A DNA stretch of 64,000 bases from Pseudomonas paraeruginosa PA7 (GTDB lineage: Bacteria > Pseudomonadota > Gammaproteobacteria > Pseudomonadales > Pseudomonadaceae). A program made the position numbers and the translations under genes. Of this stretch, positions 1-8,834 are shown piece after piece. Position 1 is the first letter of the stretch, and the number at the start of each line of letters is the position of its first letter. The notes under the pieces are model-generated. The model made no database searches, had not been told where the DNA came from, and saw nothing but the letters and a program-made list of their open reading frames with translations. The stretch covers positions 1,802,001-1,866,000 of the forward strand of contig NC_009656.1 in assembly GCF_000017205.1 (NCBI RefSeq), given 5' to 3'.

Positions 1-279
1 CACCAGGGCAACGTTCAGCTCGTTGGCCAGGATGACCTGCGCCGAAACCAGATCCGAAGAGCGGCCATTGACGCTGACCTGGATCTGCACTTTGCCGCCG
101 CCGCCCGAGTTGAGCACCTGGCTGCCGATGACGGCGTTGTTGGTGCTCTGTCCTGTGAAGGTTGCGGCCGTCTCGTTGTTGACCAGTACTTTCACCGTCT
201 GGGTTGCGGACGAGTTGGCGAAGGCAGTGACGCCGAAACGGGTGTTGGCGGGTAGGGTGAACACTCCTTGTGTTGCCAT
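1..279 (-). CDS. lecB: Fucose/mannose-binding lectin LecB (PA-IIL), 3' end cut off by window edge
   Basis: Reading the minus strand from ATG at 279 gives 93 codons with no stop before the window edge. The protein starts MATQGVFTLPANTRFG and is recognisable as LecB, the calcium-dependent tetrameric lectin of about 115 residues; the C-terminal calcium-binding loop (DGTDNDYND in the family) lies outside the window. Without Met, the sugar-specificity loop at residues 22-24 reads Ser-Ser-Ala, where PAO1 has Ser-Ser-Gly from memory. Other substitutions (GGGGKVQIQ region, NGRSSDL) also depart from PAO1 and resemble the other known allelic groups. GGAGAG precedes the start. LecB is cytoplasmic/outer-surface and takes part in adhesion and biofilm; expression is quorum-sensing dependent in the species. 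Confidence 0.95.
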   Translation of the reverse strand, partial: MATQGVFTLPANTRFGVTAFANSSATQTVKVLVNNETAATFTGQSTNNAVIGSQVLNSGGGGKVQIQVSVNGRSSDLVSAQVILANELNVALV

Positions 280-304
280 GATGTCTCTCCACTGAATACC
301 TGAC

Positions 305-320
305 CTGCCTTTTCAGGCAG
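305..320. repeat. Perfect short inverted repeat in the lecB leader
   Basis: CTGCCT-TTTC-AGGCAG is a perfect 6-bp stem with a 4-nt loop, 26 bp upstream of the lecB start. It also fits CT-N12-AG, but it is too close to the gene to be the activator box; a leader hairpin is the more likely reading. Confidence 0.4.
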
Positions 321-401
321 CCGTCTGGCGCGCGGTATGGCGTGTACGGGAGATCCGCAGTCCTTGGCGGCAGGCGGTGCGCAGGCAGGAAGGACGCACC
401 G

Positions 402-452
402 TTCGGCCAATCTACGCCGACTGTTCCGGCCAGCTACTGCCAGACTTCGCAG
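402..452 (-). promoter_or_regulatory. Predicted quorum-sensing promoter of lecB (las-rhl box plus -10)
   Basis: On the minus strand, positions 452-437 read CTGCGAAGTCTGGCAG, which fits the CT-N12-AG las-rhl consensus core at every constrained position. A TAGATT -10 lies at 414-409. With a start near 403 the box centre (444.5) falls at about -41.5, the usual activator position for LasR/RhlR. The leader would be about 124 nt. Inferred from sequence alone; it agrees with the known quorum control of lecB. Confidence 0.55.
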
Positions 453-737
453 GGGCGTGACGGGACTGGGCTGGCACTGCCGATGCATGACCTGGATGGT
501 GGTAGCCGGCCGCCTCCAATTGCCTTGACCGTTACGCTATGCGCAACGATCTGTTGCCGATGGCGGCAGGCGAGGGGAGATTGTTCCGAAATATACTGCG
601 TCACCCGGTCGCCGTAGCAGCGAAGGCCACCCACTGGCCGTCGTCCGGGCCGCCGGTTCCATCCCGGTAGCGGCAACCCCCGCATTCAGGCCCCGCTGCG
701 GCGACTGCATTCCTGCTGGATTCGAGGCTCGTATCCT

Positions 738-1796
738 ATGACTCCCGATCAACGATTTGCCCGTTGGGTTCAAGTCGCTATCGCGGTATTCGTGTTGCTG
801 TTCGTCTACTTCCTGGTCGCCGACCTGTGGATGCCGCTCACCCCCCAGGCCCAGCTGACCCGGCCGGTGGTGCGCGTCGCGCCGCGGGTCAGCGGGCAGG
901 TCGCCGAGGTGCAGGTGGCCAACAACGGCCACGTGCAGCCCGGCGAGGTGCTGTTCCGCCTCGATCCCGAACCCTTCCAACTGGCGGTACGCCAGGCCGA
1001 ACTGGCGCTGGAGGAGGCCGGGCGCACCAACCGCGAGCTGGACGCTGCCATCGCCTCGGCCAGGGCCGACCTGCTGGCCGCGCGCAGCAGTGCCGGCGAA
1101 CTGGGCAGCGAGGCGCGCCGTACCGCCCAACTGGTGCAGCGCCACCACGTTTCGCAGCAGCTGCACGAGCAGGTCAGCGCCCAGGCCCAGGCCGCCCGTG
1201 CCCGGGTCGCCGCGGCCCAGGCGCGGATCGGCGAGCTGACCGCGCGACGCGGCACGGCCGGCGAGGACAACCTGCGCCTGCGCCAGGCGCGCAACGCCCT
1301 GGCCCAGGCCCGCCTGCAACTGCAATACAGCAGCGTCCGCGCCGACCGCGCCGGAACCCTGAGCAACCTGCAACTGACCCCCGGCACCTATGTTCCGGCC
1401 GGCACGCCGGTGGCGGCGCTGGTGGATGATCGCATCGACATCGTCGCCGACTTCCGCGAGAAATCGCTGCGCTACGTGCGCCCGGGCGATCGCGCGGCGG
1501 TGGTGTTCGACGCGCGTCCCGGCGAAGTGTTCGGCGCGCGGGTGGCGGCCATCGACGCTGGGGTCAAGGAGGGCCAGCTGGACGCCAACGGCGACCTCGC
1601 CGCGCCGGTCACTTCCGACCGCTGGGTCCGCGACGCCCAGCGCCAGCGCCTGCACGTGGTGCTCGACGAACTGCCCGAAGGCCTGTTGCCCACCGGCGCC
1701 AAGGCCACCGTGCAGCTGTATCCCGGCGACGGCCTGAGCCAGTTGCTCGGTCGCGCGCAGATCGTCGCCATCAGCCTGCTGCACTACGTCTACTGA
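738..1796 (+). CDS. HlyD-family membrane fusion protein (EmrA/AaeA-like)
   Basis: 352 residues. A single N-terminal membrane helix (about 11-30) is followed by a biotinyl-lipoyl-like half motif (RVSGQVAEVQVANNGHVQPG, about 50-69), a long Ala/Gln-rich coiled coil (about 80-190), the second lipoyl half (YSSVRADRAGTL) and a beta-barrel region. This is the periplasmic adaptor layout of tripartite pumps. GAGG lies 10 nt before the ATG. The next gene starts 4 bp after the stop and encodes the partner DUF2955 membrane protein, so the two form an export operon (PA3360-PA3359 in PAO1, from memory). Substrate is unknown; aromatic acids or drugs are typical for the family. Confidence 0.85.
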   Translation: MTPDQRFARWVQVAIAVFVLLFVYFLVADLWMPLTPQAQLTRPVVRVAPRVSGQVAEVQVANNGHVQPGEVLFRLDPEPFQLAVRQAELALEEAGRTNRELDAAIASARADLLAARSSAGELGSEARRTAQLVQRHHVSQQLHEQVSAQAQAARARVAAAQARIGELTARRGTAGEDNLRLRQARNALAQARLQLQYSSVRADRAGTLSNLQLTPGTYVPAGTPVAALVDDRIDIVADFREKSLRYVRPGDRAAVVFDARPGEVFGARVAAIDAGVKEGQLDANGDLAAPVTSDRWVRDAQRQRLHVVLDELPEGLLPTGAKATVQLYPGDGLSQLLGRAQIVAISLLHYVY

Positions 1797-1800
1797 CGTC

Positions 1801-2829
1801 ATGCCGGCCAAGCTCGCGATGTCCGCCAACGACCTGCGCCAATGCCTGCGCATCGCCGGCGGCGGCACCCTGGGATTCTTCGTCTGCAAACTGATGAACT
1901 GGGACTACGGCTCGTTCTTCGGCGTCTACCCGATGCTGCTGCTCGGCCTGACGCCGGTGCTCAACCCGCACATCGTCCGCCAGTTCCTCGCCAACTCGCT
2001 GGTGATCAGCGTCGAGGTACTGGTGCTGTACGGGTTGTTCGGCGACCGTCCGCTGCTGATGACGCCGATCGTCTTCGGCCTCTTCGTCTATCGCTTCGCC
2101 CTGATGGCGCGCGGCCCGCTGTTCTTCTTCGGCGCACTGAGCTCGGTATTCCTCTCGATGCTGCTGCACTTTGCCAGCTATCCGGAGGTCGATCTGTTCG
2201 ACATGCTCGCCAGCAACATGGTCGCCACCTGGCTGACGGTGGCCATCGCGGTGCTGATGTTCCACCTGTTCCCCGACGTCGAGCCGCGGCCGCCGCGCCA
2301 GGCGCCGGCCAAGGACGCGCCCAGCCGTCGCCACGAGGCGCTGCTCGGGGCGACGGTGGCGACCCTGTCCTTCGTGGTGTTCCAGACCTTCGACCTGAAG
2401 GATTCGCTGTCGGCGCAGATCGCCTCGATCCTGGTGCTGTTCCCCATGCACTGGAAGGGCGTGCACTTCGCCGGGCGCATCCGCGCCCTCGGCACGCTGC
2501 TCGGCTGCGCGCTGGCGGTGGGGTTGCAGGTGCTGCTCTACGACCACTACGACATCCTGCCCTTCGTCGCCCTGCTGCTGTGGATCTCGGCGATGTTCTG
2601 CGCGCGCATCCACATGCTGGAGAACGGCGTGCCGGGCATCGGCTTCGGCGCGCTGACCACCCTGGCGATCGTCCTCGGCCAGTACCTGACGCCGACCCAC
2701 GACATGATGTACAGCGTGCTCTACCGCTTCACTTCGGTGTGCTTCGCGGTGCTGGCCACGCTGATGACGGTGCTGGTGATCCACCTGTTCCTCAACCGCT
2801 TCGCCGCCACCCGGCACTACAGCCACTGA
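1801..2829 (+). CDS. DUF2955 / FUSC-like inner-membrane transport protein
   Basis: 342 residues with about ten hydrophobic segments in two groups separated by a hydrophilic loop near residues 165-180 (EPRPPRQAPAKDAPSRR). This two-fold arrangement resembles the fusaric-acid resistance (FUSC/AaeB) superfamily. Family members pair with the HlyD protein encoded directly upstream (4-bp gap). It probably forms the membrane channel of that exporter. The gene ends 4 bp from the convergent DMT-exporter gene, leaving no room for a separate terminator. Confidence 0.75.
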   Translation: MPAKLAMSANDLRQCLRIAGGGTLGFFVCKLMNWDYGSFFGVYPMLLLGLTPVLNPHIVRQFLANSLVISVEVLVLYGLFGDRPLLMTPIVFGLFVYRFALMARGPLFFFGALSSVFLSMLLHFASYPEVDLFDMLASNMVATWLTVAIAVLMFHLFPDVEPRPPRQAPAKDAPSRRHEALLGATVATLSFVVFQTFDLKDSLSAQIASILVLFPMHWKGVHFAGRIRALGTLLGCALAVGLQVLLYDHYDILPFVALLLWISAMFCARIHMLENGVPGIGFGALTTLAIVLGQYLTPTHDMMYSVLYRFTSVCFAVLATLMTVLVIHLFLNRFAATRHYSH

Positions 2830-2833
2830 GACG

Positions 2834-3712
2834 TCAGGCGCGCCGGCCCGGCCAGTTGACCAGGGCGACGCCGAGCATCACCAGCAGCATGCCGCCGATC
2901 GCCGTCGGCGCCAGGCGCTCGTCGAACAGCAGCCAGGAGGCCAGCGCGGTCACCGGCGGCACCAGGTAGAACAGGCTCGCCACCTTCGACGCGGCGCCAT
3001 GCCGGATCAGCGTGTAGAGCAGGCCGACGGCGCCGAACGAGAGGCCCAGCACCAGCCAGCCGAGAGTCAGCAGGAACGGTGTGGTCCATTGCACTTCGCG
3101 GCCTTCGAAAAGCAGCGCGGCGAGGCCGAGCAGGGCGCCGCTGGCCAGGTACTGGACCACGCCGCCGGTCCGCAGGTCCATGCCCGCGCAGAAGCGCTTC
3201 TGGTACAGCGTGCCGCAGGTGATCGCCGCCAGCGCCACCAGCACCGCGCCCCAGGCCAGGCCATCGGCGCCACCGTGGAGGCGGCCGAGCACCACCAGGG
3301 CTACGCCAGCCAGGCCGAGCGCCAGTCCCAGCCATTGCCGGCGGCTGACCCGCTCGCCGAGCCAGATGCCGGCCAGGGCCGCGGTGGCCAGCGGTTGCAG
3401 GCCGACCAACAGGGAGGTCAGGCCGGCCGACATGCCGTGCTCGATGGCGAGGAATACCCCGCCCAGGTACAGGCCATGGACCAGCAGGCCGGCGACCGCG
3501 ACATGCCCGGCCAGCCGTGCCGAGCCCGGCCAGGGCGCACCGCTGAGGAGGGCGAAGACGGCCAGCAGGGCGGCCGCGAGGAGCAGGCGGATGGCCAGGA
3601 AGGTGAAGGGCTCGGCGTACGGCAGGCCGAACTTGGCACCGAGGAATCCGGTGCTCCAGAGCAGCACGAAGAGCAGCGGCATGCCGCTGCCGAACCAGGC
3701 GGGTGTGCGCAT
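2834..3712 (-). CDS. EamA/DMT-superfamily transporter (RhaT/YedA type)
   Basis: 292 residues, about ten transmembrane helices formed by two EamA repeats. Typical motifs are WSTGFLGAKFGLPYAEP in helix 1-2 and LVPPVTALASWLLFDERL near the end of the second repeat. Likely exports metabolites such as amino acids. It sits 57 bp downstream of dsdA on the same strand, so cotranscription is likely and a role in amino-acid export is plausible but unproven. Confidence 0.85.
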   Translation of the reverse strand: MRTPAWFGSGMPLLFVLLWSTGFLGAKFGLPYAEPFTFLAIRLLLAAALLAVFALLSGAPWPGSARLAGHVAVAGLLVHGLYLGGVFLAIEHGMSAGLTSLLVGLQPLATAALAGIWLGERVSRRQWLGLALGLAGVALVVLGRLHGGADGLAWGAVLVALAAITCGTLYQKRFCAGMDLRTGGVVQYLASGALLGLAALLFEGREVQWTTPFLLTLGWLVLGLSFGAVGLLYTLIRHGAASKVASLFYLVPPVTALASWLLFDERLAPTAIGGMLLVMLGVALVNWPGRRA

Positions 3713-3769
3713 GCAAGATCCTCGGCGGGAGGTGGCGGGACGGTCGTGGCGTCCCGCTCATGCTCGGTT

Positions 3770-5116
3770 TCAGTCCAGCAGCGCGCGGCCGCGCTCCAGG
3801 TAGGCGTGCATTTCCGCTTCGGGCACCATGCCGCCGCCGGTGGCCCAGACCAGGTGGGTGGCATTGGCCAGGCGCGCCGAGGTCAGCCCCATGCGTTCGC
3901 GATAGCCCTGCGGCTCGCGGGTGACCCGCGCGATGCCCGGCGCGCCGGCCAGCGCCGAGGGTTCCAGGCGGATGCCCTGGCTGCGCTCGAGCAATGCGAG
4001 CAGGCGGAACAGCTCGTCGTCGTCCACCGTGTAGTAGCCGTCGAGCAGGCGCTGCATGGCGCGACCGACGAAGCCCGACGGACGGCCCACCGCCAGGCCA
4101 TCGGCGGCGGTGCGGTTGTCGATGCCGAAGTCCTGCACCGAGACCTGCTCGTGGCGGCCGGTATAGACGCCGAGGAACATGCATGGCGAGTGGGTCGGCT
4201 CGGCGAACAGGCAGTGCACCGCGTCGCCGAATGCCAGCTTGAGGCCGAAGGCCACCCCGCCGGGTCCGCCGCCGACCCCGCAGGGCAGGTGGACGAACAG
4301 CGGGTGTTCGCTGTCGACGCGGATGCCGGCGGCGTCCAACTGGCCGCGCAGTCGCTCGGCGGCGACGGCGTAGCCGAGGAACAGGTCGCGGGAATTCTCG
4401 TCGTCGACGAAATGGGTATAGGGATCGCCGGCCGCTTCGCGGCGGCCCTGTTCCACCGCGACACTGTAGTCGGAGGCGTACTCCACCACCGTCACGCCGT
4501 GCGCGCGCAGCTTGTCCTTCTTCCACTGGCGGGCGTCGGCGGACATGTGCACGCTGGCCTGGAAGCCCAGCGCGGCGCCGATGATGCCGATGGAAAGGCC
4601 GAGGTTGCCGGTGGAGCCCACCGCTATCCGGTGGCCGGCGAAGAACGCCCGGCAGTCCGGCTCGGCCAGCCGCGAGTAGTCGTCGTCGAGGCCGACCAGG
4701 CCGTTCTCCAGGGCCAGGCGCTCGGCATGGGCGAGCACTTCATAGATGCCGCCGCGGGCCTTGATCGAGCCGGAGATCGGCAGGTGGCTGTCGCGTTTCA
4801 GCCAGAGTCGGCCGGGCAGTTCGGCGGCGTAGTGCTGGCGCAGGGCGTCGTGGAAGTCCGCCACCTCGACCAGGTCGGACTCGATGATGCCGCCGCTGCC
4901 GGCGGTTTCCGGAAACAGCCGGGCGATCAGCGGGGCGAAGCGCTGCAGGCGGGCGCTGGCATCGGCCACGTCGGCGGCGCCGAGGCCGACGTCGGCCAGG
5001 GCTTCGGCGCTCGGCGCGATGGCCGGGTTGAACCACTCGCTCGGGCGCAGGGCGATCAGGTCGGCCAGGCGCGGGAATTCGGCGAGCCAGTCGGCCTTGG
5101 GGGTTCCGAGAATCAA
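3770..5116 (-). CDS. dsdA: D-serine dehydratase (D-serine ammonia-lyase)
   Basis: 448 residues, the usual DsdA length (E. coli 442). A fold-type II PLP enzyme converting D-serine to pyruvate and ammonia. The PLP lysine is K119 in [10 protein letters not shown], followed by the glycine-rich phosphate loop [10 protein letters not shown] near residue 277. The start is TTG at 5116, chosen because AGGAGT lies upstream at ribosome-binding distance and the protein aligns from there. The upstream region to pauA5 is divergent (224 bp). No dsdC-type regulator is adjacent. Confidence 0.93.
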   Translation of the reverse strand: MILGTPKADWLAEFPRLADLIALRPSEWFNPAIAPSAEALADVGLGAADVADASARLQRFAPLIARLFPETAGSGGIIESDLVEVADFHDALRQHYAAELPGRLWLKRDSHLPISGSIKARGGIYEVLAHAERLALENGLVGLDDDYSRLAEPDCRAFFAGHRIAVGSTGNLGLSIGIIGAALGFQASVHMSADARQWKKDKLRAHGVTVVEYASDYSVAVEQGRREAAGDPYTHFVDDENSRDLFLGYAVAAERLRGQLDAAGIRVDSEHPLFVHLPCGVGGGPGGVAFGLKLAFGDAVHCLFAEPTHSPCMFLGVYTGRHEQVSVQDFGIDNRTAADGLAVGRPSGFVGRAMQRLLDGYYTVDDDELFRLLALLERSQGIRLEPSALAGAPGIARVTREPQGYRERMGLTSARLANATHLVWATGGGMVPEAEMHAYLERGRALLD

Positions 5117-5340
5117 CGGCTGTACTCCTGTGGCGGGTAGGGCGGCGAAGGCACAGAGGATATACGCCTGGCCGGCGTTTTTCCTCGTACCCGGCGGGCA
5201 AGGCAGAACGCCTCTGCGGCGAAAGGCTTTGCACGCGCGAGAATGTGCCGCATGCTTGATATCTTGAACAAGCGATGCGTATTTTGTACGCGGCCGCCGT
5301 CCCGGTGCGGCATCCGCGATACCAACAAGGATAAGAAGTC

Positions 5341-6684
5341 ATGACTATCGAAGGCCAAGGCTCACTCGCCGAACGGCTGGCTGGAGTTGAAGAGATCGAA
5401 TGCGTCACCCCCGACCTGAACGGGGTGCCGCGCGGCAAGGTGATGACCGGCGAGGGCTTCCTCAGCGGCCGGCGCCTGCAGCTCGCCCGTGGCGTGCTGC
5501 TGCAATGCATCATGGGCGGCTACCCGCCGGCGCGCTTCTATGGCAGCGACGACGGCGACCTGGCGCTGGTCGCCGAGCCGACCCAGGTCCATCGCCTGCC
5601 CTGGAGCAACACGCCGCGCGCCTTCGCCATCTGCGACGCGCAGGAACTGGATGGCACGCCGTCCGGACTGTCCACCCGCGGCCTGCTCAAGCAGGTGGTG
5701 GCGCGCTACGCCGCCCACGGCTGGCAGCCGGTGGTGGCGACCGAACTGGAATTCTTCGTCTTCGCCCCGAACACCGATCCCAACGAGCCGTTCCAGGCCC
5801 CGCTGGGTCCGGATGGCCGGCGCGAGCTGGGCTATTCGGCCTTCAGCGTGTCTTCCAACAACGGCCTGCGGCCGTTCTTCGAGGACGTCTATCGCTGCAT
5901 GGATGCGCTGGGCCTGGTGCGCGACACCTTCATGCACGAGATGGGCACCAGCCAGTTCGAGATCAACTTCCTGCATGGCGACCCGGTCCTGCTGGCCGAC
6001 CAGACCTTCCTGTTCAAGCACCTGCTCAAGGAGGTCGCGCTCAAGCACGGCCTGATCGTGGTGTGCATGGCCAAGCCGCTGGCGAAGACGCCGGGCAGTT
6101 CGATGCACATCCACCAGAGCATCGTCGAGCTGGACGGCGGGCGGAACATCTTCAGCGAAGCCGACGGCGAGGCTTCCGCCGCGTTCCGCCACTTCATCGG
6201 CGGCCAGCAGGCCTGCCTGGCGGACTTCACGCCGTTCTTCGCGCCGCACGTGAACTCCTTCCAGCGTCTCTGCCATCCCTACGCCTCGCCGAACAACGCC
6301 TGCTGGTCGCACGACAACCGCGCCGCCGGCCTGCGCATCCCGGCCAGCGGTCCGTCCGCGCGACGGGTCGAGAACCGCCTGCCGGGCGCCGATGCCAACC
6401 CCTACCTGGCCATCGCCGCCAGCCTGGCCGCCGGTCTCTACGGCCTGGAGCACGAACTGGAACCGAGCCCGGCGATCCAGGGCGAGTTCGAGGTGCCGGA
6501 GGAGCTGACCCTGCCCTGCACCATGTACGACGCCCTGCGCCGCCTGAAGGGCAGCGCGCTGGCGCGTGAACTGTTCGGTACGGAGTTCGTCGAAGGCTAC
6601 GTGGCGACCAAGAGCATGGAGCTGACCAGCTTCTTCGACGAGATCAGCCCCTGGGAGCGTCGCGTTCTGGCAGCCCAGGCCTGA
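5341..6684 (+). CDS. pauA5: Gamma-glutamylpolyamine synthetase (glutamine synthetase family)
   Basis: 447 residues with the GlnA-type catalytic domain: TELEFFVF (metal-binding Glu), GTSQFEINF, GSSMHIHQS (His) and NRLPGADANPYLAIAA near the C-terminus. The N-terminal stretch VTPDLNGVPRGK is typical of the PuuA/PauA branch rather than true GlnA. These enzymes ligate glutamate to putrescine, cadaverine or other diamines, the first step of polyamine catabolism. Position corresponds to PA3356 (PauA5) from memory. The start at 5341 follows AAGGATAAGAAGTC. It stands alone, divergent from dsdA, with an MFS transporter downstream that may or may not be functionally linked. Confidence 0.88.
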   Translation: MTIEGQGSLAERLAGVEEIECVTPDLNGVPRGKVMTGEGFLSGRRLQLARGVLLQCIMGGYPPARFYGSDDGDLALVAEPTQVHRLPWSNTPRAFAICDAQELDGTPSGLSTRGLLKQVVARYAAHGWQPVVATELEFFVFAPNTDPNEPFQAPLGPDGRRELGYSAFSVSSNNGLRPFFEDVYRCMDALGLVRDTFMHEMGTSQFEINFLHGDPVLLADQTFLFKHLLKEVALKHGLIVVCMAKPLAKTPGSSMHIHQSIVELDGGRNIFSEADGEASAAFRHFIGGQQACLADFTPFFAPHVNSFQRLCHPYASPNNACWSHDNRAAGLRIPASGPSARRVENRLPGADANPYLAIAASLAAGLYGLEHELEPSPAIQGEFEVPEELTLPCTMYDALRRLKGSALARELFGTEFVEGYVATKSMELTSFFDEISPWERRVLAAQA

Positions 6685-6717
6685 TCCACCGTGGTACCTT
6701 CCTAGCCCTGTGTCACC

Positions 6718-6739
6718 CCCGCCGCCCACGGGCGGCGGG
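6718..6739 (+). terminator. GC-rich hairpin after pauA5
   Basis: CCCGCCGCCC and GGGCGGCGGG form perfect 10-bp arms separated by two bases, 33 bp after the pauA5 stop. There is no T-run, so it may be a factor-dependent terminator or mRNA-stabilising stem. Confidence 0.4.
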
Positions 6740-6866
6740 ATCGTGGTTCGGGTGCCGGCTTCGGCAGCCCGCGTCCTGTCCCGGGGCGTCCCCGGGACTC
6801 CAACGCTGTGCGAGCCGGGCAGTCCGCGAGCGGCGCCGGCTCTCCTTGTACGGGACCGGAGGTCCG

Positions 6867-8171
6867 ATGCGGCGGATTTTCTTCTCTTTTCGCGCTCTCT
6901 ATTTCGCCACCCTGCTCATGCTCACCGGCTCCGGCCTGCTCAGCACCTACCTGGCGCTGCGCCTGGCGGCGGAGAAGGTCGACGGCCTGTGGGTCGGCGC
7001 GCTGATGGCGGCCAACTACTTCGGCCTGGTGCTGGGCGGCAAGGTCGGCCACCGGCTGATCGCCCGGGTCGGCCATATCCGCGCCTACGTCGCCTGCGCC
7101 GGGGTGGTCACCGCCGCGGTCCTCGGCCATGGCCTGCTGCCCTGGCTGCCGGCCTGGATCGCGTTGCGCATGGTGATGGGCCTGGGCCTGATGTGCCAGT
7201 ACATGGTGATCGAGAGCTGGCTCAACGAGCAGGCCGACGCCAGCCAGCGCGGCGCGGTGTTCGGTGGCTACATGGCGGCTTCCTACCTGGGCCTGGTGCT
7301 CGGCCAGATGATTCTGGTGGCCCACCCGCAGCTGGGACCGGAGCTGCTGATGCTGGTGGCCTTCTGCTTCGCCCTGTGCCTGGTGCCGCTGGCGCTGACC
7401 CACAAGATCCACCCCGCGGCGCTGCGCCCGGCGCCGCTGGAGCCGCGCTTCTTCATCCGTCGGGTGCCGCAGTCGCTGACCACGGTGCTGGTATCGGGAC
7501 TGGTGGTCGGTTCCTTCTACGGCCTCGCGCCGCTCTACGCCAACCAGCTGGGCCTGCCCAACGAGCAGGTCGGCCTGTACATGGGCGCCTGCATCTTCGC
7601 CGGGTTGCTGGTGCAGTGGCCGCTCGGCTGGCTGTCCGACCGCCGCGACCGCGCCTGGCTGATCCGCGCCTGCGCCATCCTGCTGTGCCTGTTCGCCCTG
7701 CCGCTGGCGTTGCTGCAGCAGATGCCGCTGGCGTTGCTGCTGGCCCTGGGCATCGCCGCGAGCATGTTGCAGTTCACCCTCTATCCGCTGGCCGTGGCCT
7801 TTTCCAATGACCACGTGGAGACCGAGCGGCGGGTCTCGCTGACCGCCATGCTGCTGGTGACCTTCGGCGTCGGCGCCTGCATCGGGCCGCTGGCGGCGGG
7901 CGCGCTGATGCGCCTGTTTGGCGCTAACATGCTATATGCGTTCGTCAGCGCCTGCGCCCTGATCCTGGTCTGGCGGGTGCATCCGGAGAAGGTCAGCGGC
8001 CTGCACCGGGTCGACGACGCGCCGCTGCACCACGTGCCGACTCCGGACAACATGACCAGCTCGCCGCTGGTCGCGGCACTGGACCCGCGGGTCGACGAGC
8101 AGGCCGTGCAGGAGCAGATGGTCGACGAGGACAGCGCGGCGCCCGCCGAGGAGGCTGCGGCGCGCAGTTGA
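6867..8171 (+). CDS. MFS transporter (YcaD-like)
   Basis: 434 residues, 12 predicted membrane segments in two sets of six, with a hydrophilic C-terminal tail ending in Asp/Glu/Ala-rich sequence. Motif GGKVGHRLIARVGHIRAYVA after helix 2 is a variant of the MFS loop signature; WPLGWLSDRRDRAWLI is the equivalent loop in the second half. I chose ATG 6867 over an in-frame TTG at 6846 because GGAGGT lies just upstream. The family (YcaD/UMF group) has no firmly known substrate. Confidence 0.83.
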   Translation: MRRIFFSFRALYFATLLMLTGSGLLSTYLALRLAAEKVDGLWVGALMAANYFGLVLGGKVGHRLIARVGHIRAYVACAGVVTAAVLGHGLLPWLPAWIALRMVMGLGLMCQYMVIESWLNEQADASQRGAVFGGYMAASYLGLVLGQMILVAHPQLGPELLMLVAFCFALCLVPLALTHKIHPAALRPAPLEPRFFIRRVPQSLTTVLVSGLVVGSFYGLAPLYANQLGLPNEQVGLYMGACIFAGLLVQWPLGWLSDRRDRAWLIRACAILLCLFALPLALLQQMPLALLLALGIAASMLQFTLYPLAVAFSNDHVETERRVSLTAMLLVTFGVGACIGPLAAGALMRLFGANMLYAFVSACALILVWRVHPEKVSGLHRVDDAPLHHVPTPDNMTSSPLVAALDPRVDEQAVQEQMVDEDSAAPAEEAAARS

Positions 8172-8220
8172 GCCCGCGCCGTCCGTTGCGAGGAACGACC
8201 TGTTTGCTGGAGAGGTTGCG

Positions 8221-8832
8221 ATGAGTCCGACGCTTTCCCTTCACCTGATGGTCCGCAACCTGCCGCCCGGACAGCGGCGGCCGAGAATCGCCCAGGCCAT
8301 CGGCGAGGAAAGCGCCTGGCGGCTGCAACGGGTCCTGCTCGAGCGCGCCCTGCGCCTCCCCGATCGCGGCTTCAGCGCGCGTATCCTGTGGTTCGACGAG
8401 GACCTGGACAGCGATCTCCAGGCGCTGGCCGTCGCGCTCGGCTGGAGCCTGATGAGCCAGCCGGCCGGCGATCCCGGTGAGCGCATGCGGCGGATCGCGG
8501 CGCTGGGCCTGGCGGAAAGCGAAGCGGTGCTGCTGATCCGCCACGATTGCCCGGAGCTGGACGGCGCCTACCTGGAGGCGGCCTGCGCCGCCCTGGAGGG
8601 GCGCCAGGCGGTGCTCGGGCCGGTGGAGCGGGGCGGCTATGCGTTGCTCGGCCTGACCCGGGTCGACCCCCTGCTGTTCGAGTCGATGCCCTGGGGCGGC
8701 GAGCGCCTGCTGGCGCTGACCTGCGAGCGCCTCCGGCAACTGGGCTGGGAGCATCACCTGTTGCCGGCGCTATGGGACGTCGACCGTCCCGAGGACCTGC
8801 CGCGCCTGGCGGCGCTGGGCGTGGTCCTGTGA
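8221..8832 (+). CDS. DUF2064 (GT-A-like) protein
   Basis: 203 residues. The second half carries LGPVERGGYALLGL and FESMPWGGERLLALT, the signature of the TIGR04282/DUF2064 family, related in fold to nucleotide-diphospho-sugar transferases, and ends with WDVDRPEDLPRL, also typical. The usual N-terminal K-P-x-x-G-x-x-K-T-R-L loop is degraded here (NLPPGQRRPRI), so nucleotide-sugar binding is doubtful. GGAGAGGTTGCG precedes the ATG. It is convergent with flgZ, which ends 2 bp away. Confidence 0.75.
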   Translation: MSPTLSLHLMVRNLPPGQRRPRIAQAIGEESAWRLQRVLLERALRLPDRGFSARILWFDEDLDSDLQALAVALGWSLMSQPAGDPGERMRRIAALGLAESEAVLLIRHDCPELDGAYLEAACAALEGRQAVLGPVERGGYALLGLTRVDPLLFESMPWGGERLLALTCERLRQLGWEHHLLPALWDVDRPEDLPRLAALGVVL

Positions 8833-8834
8833 GC

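Larger units (their letters stand above)
280..737. other. 458-bp intergenic region between divergent lecB and the HlyD-family gene
   Basis: Besides the lecB promoter and leader hairpin, I see no convincing small ORF. The right-hand part (about 530-737) must contain the promoter of the plus-strand export operon; no strong -35/-10 pair stands out there. Translated stretches over the gap lack ribosome-binding sites. Confidence 0.6.

Noticed and set aside
537-1889. Long minus-strand open frame over the HlyD gene, and many similar long antisense frames (for example 2999-5140 plus, 36574-37284 plus)
   Set aside because: They run opposite to clear genes in GC-rich DNA, have low-complexity Arg/Gln/His/Ala-rich translations and no ribosome-binding sites.
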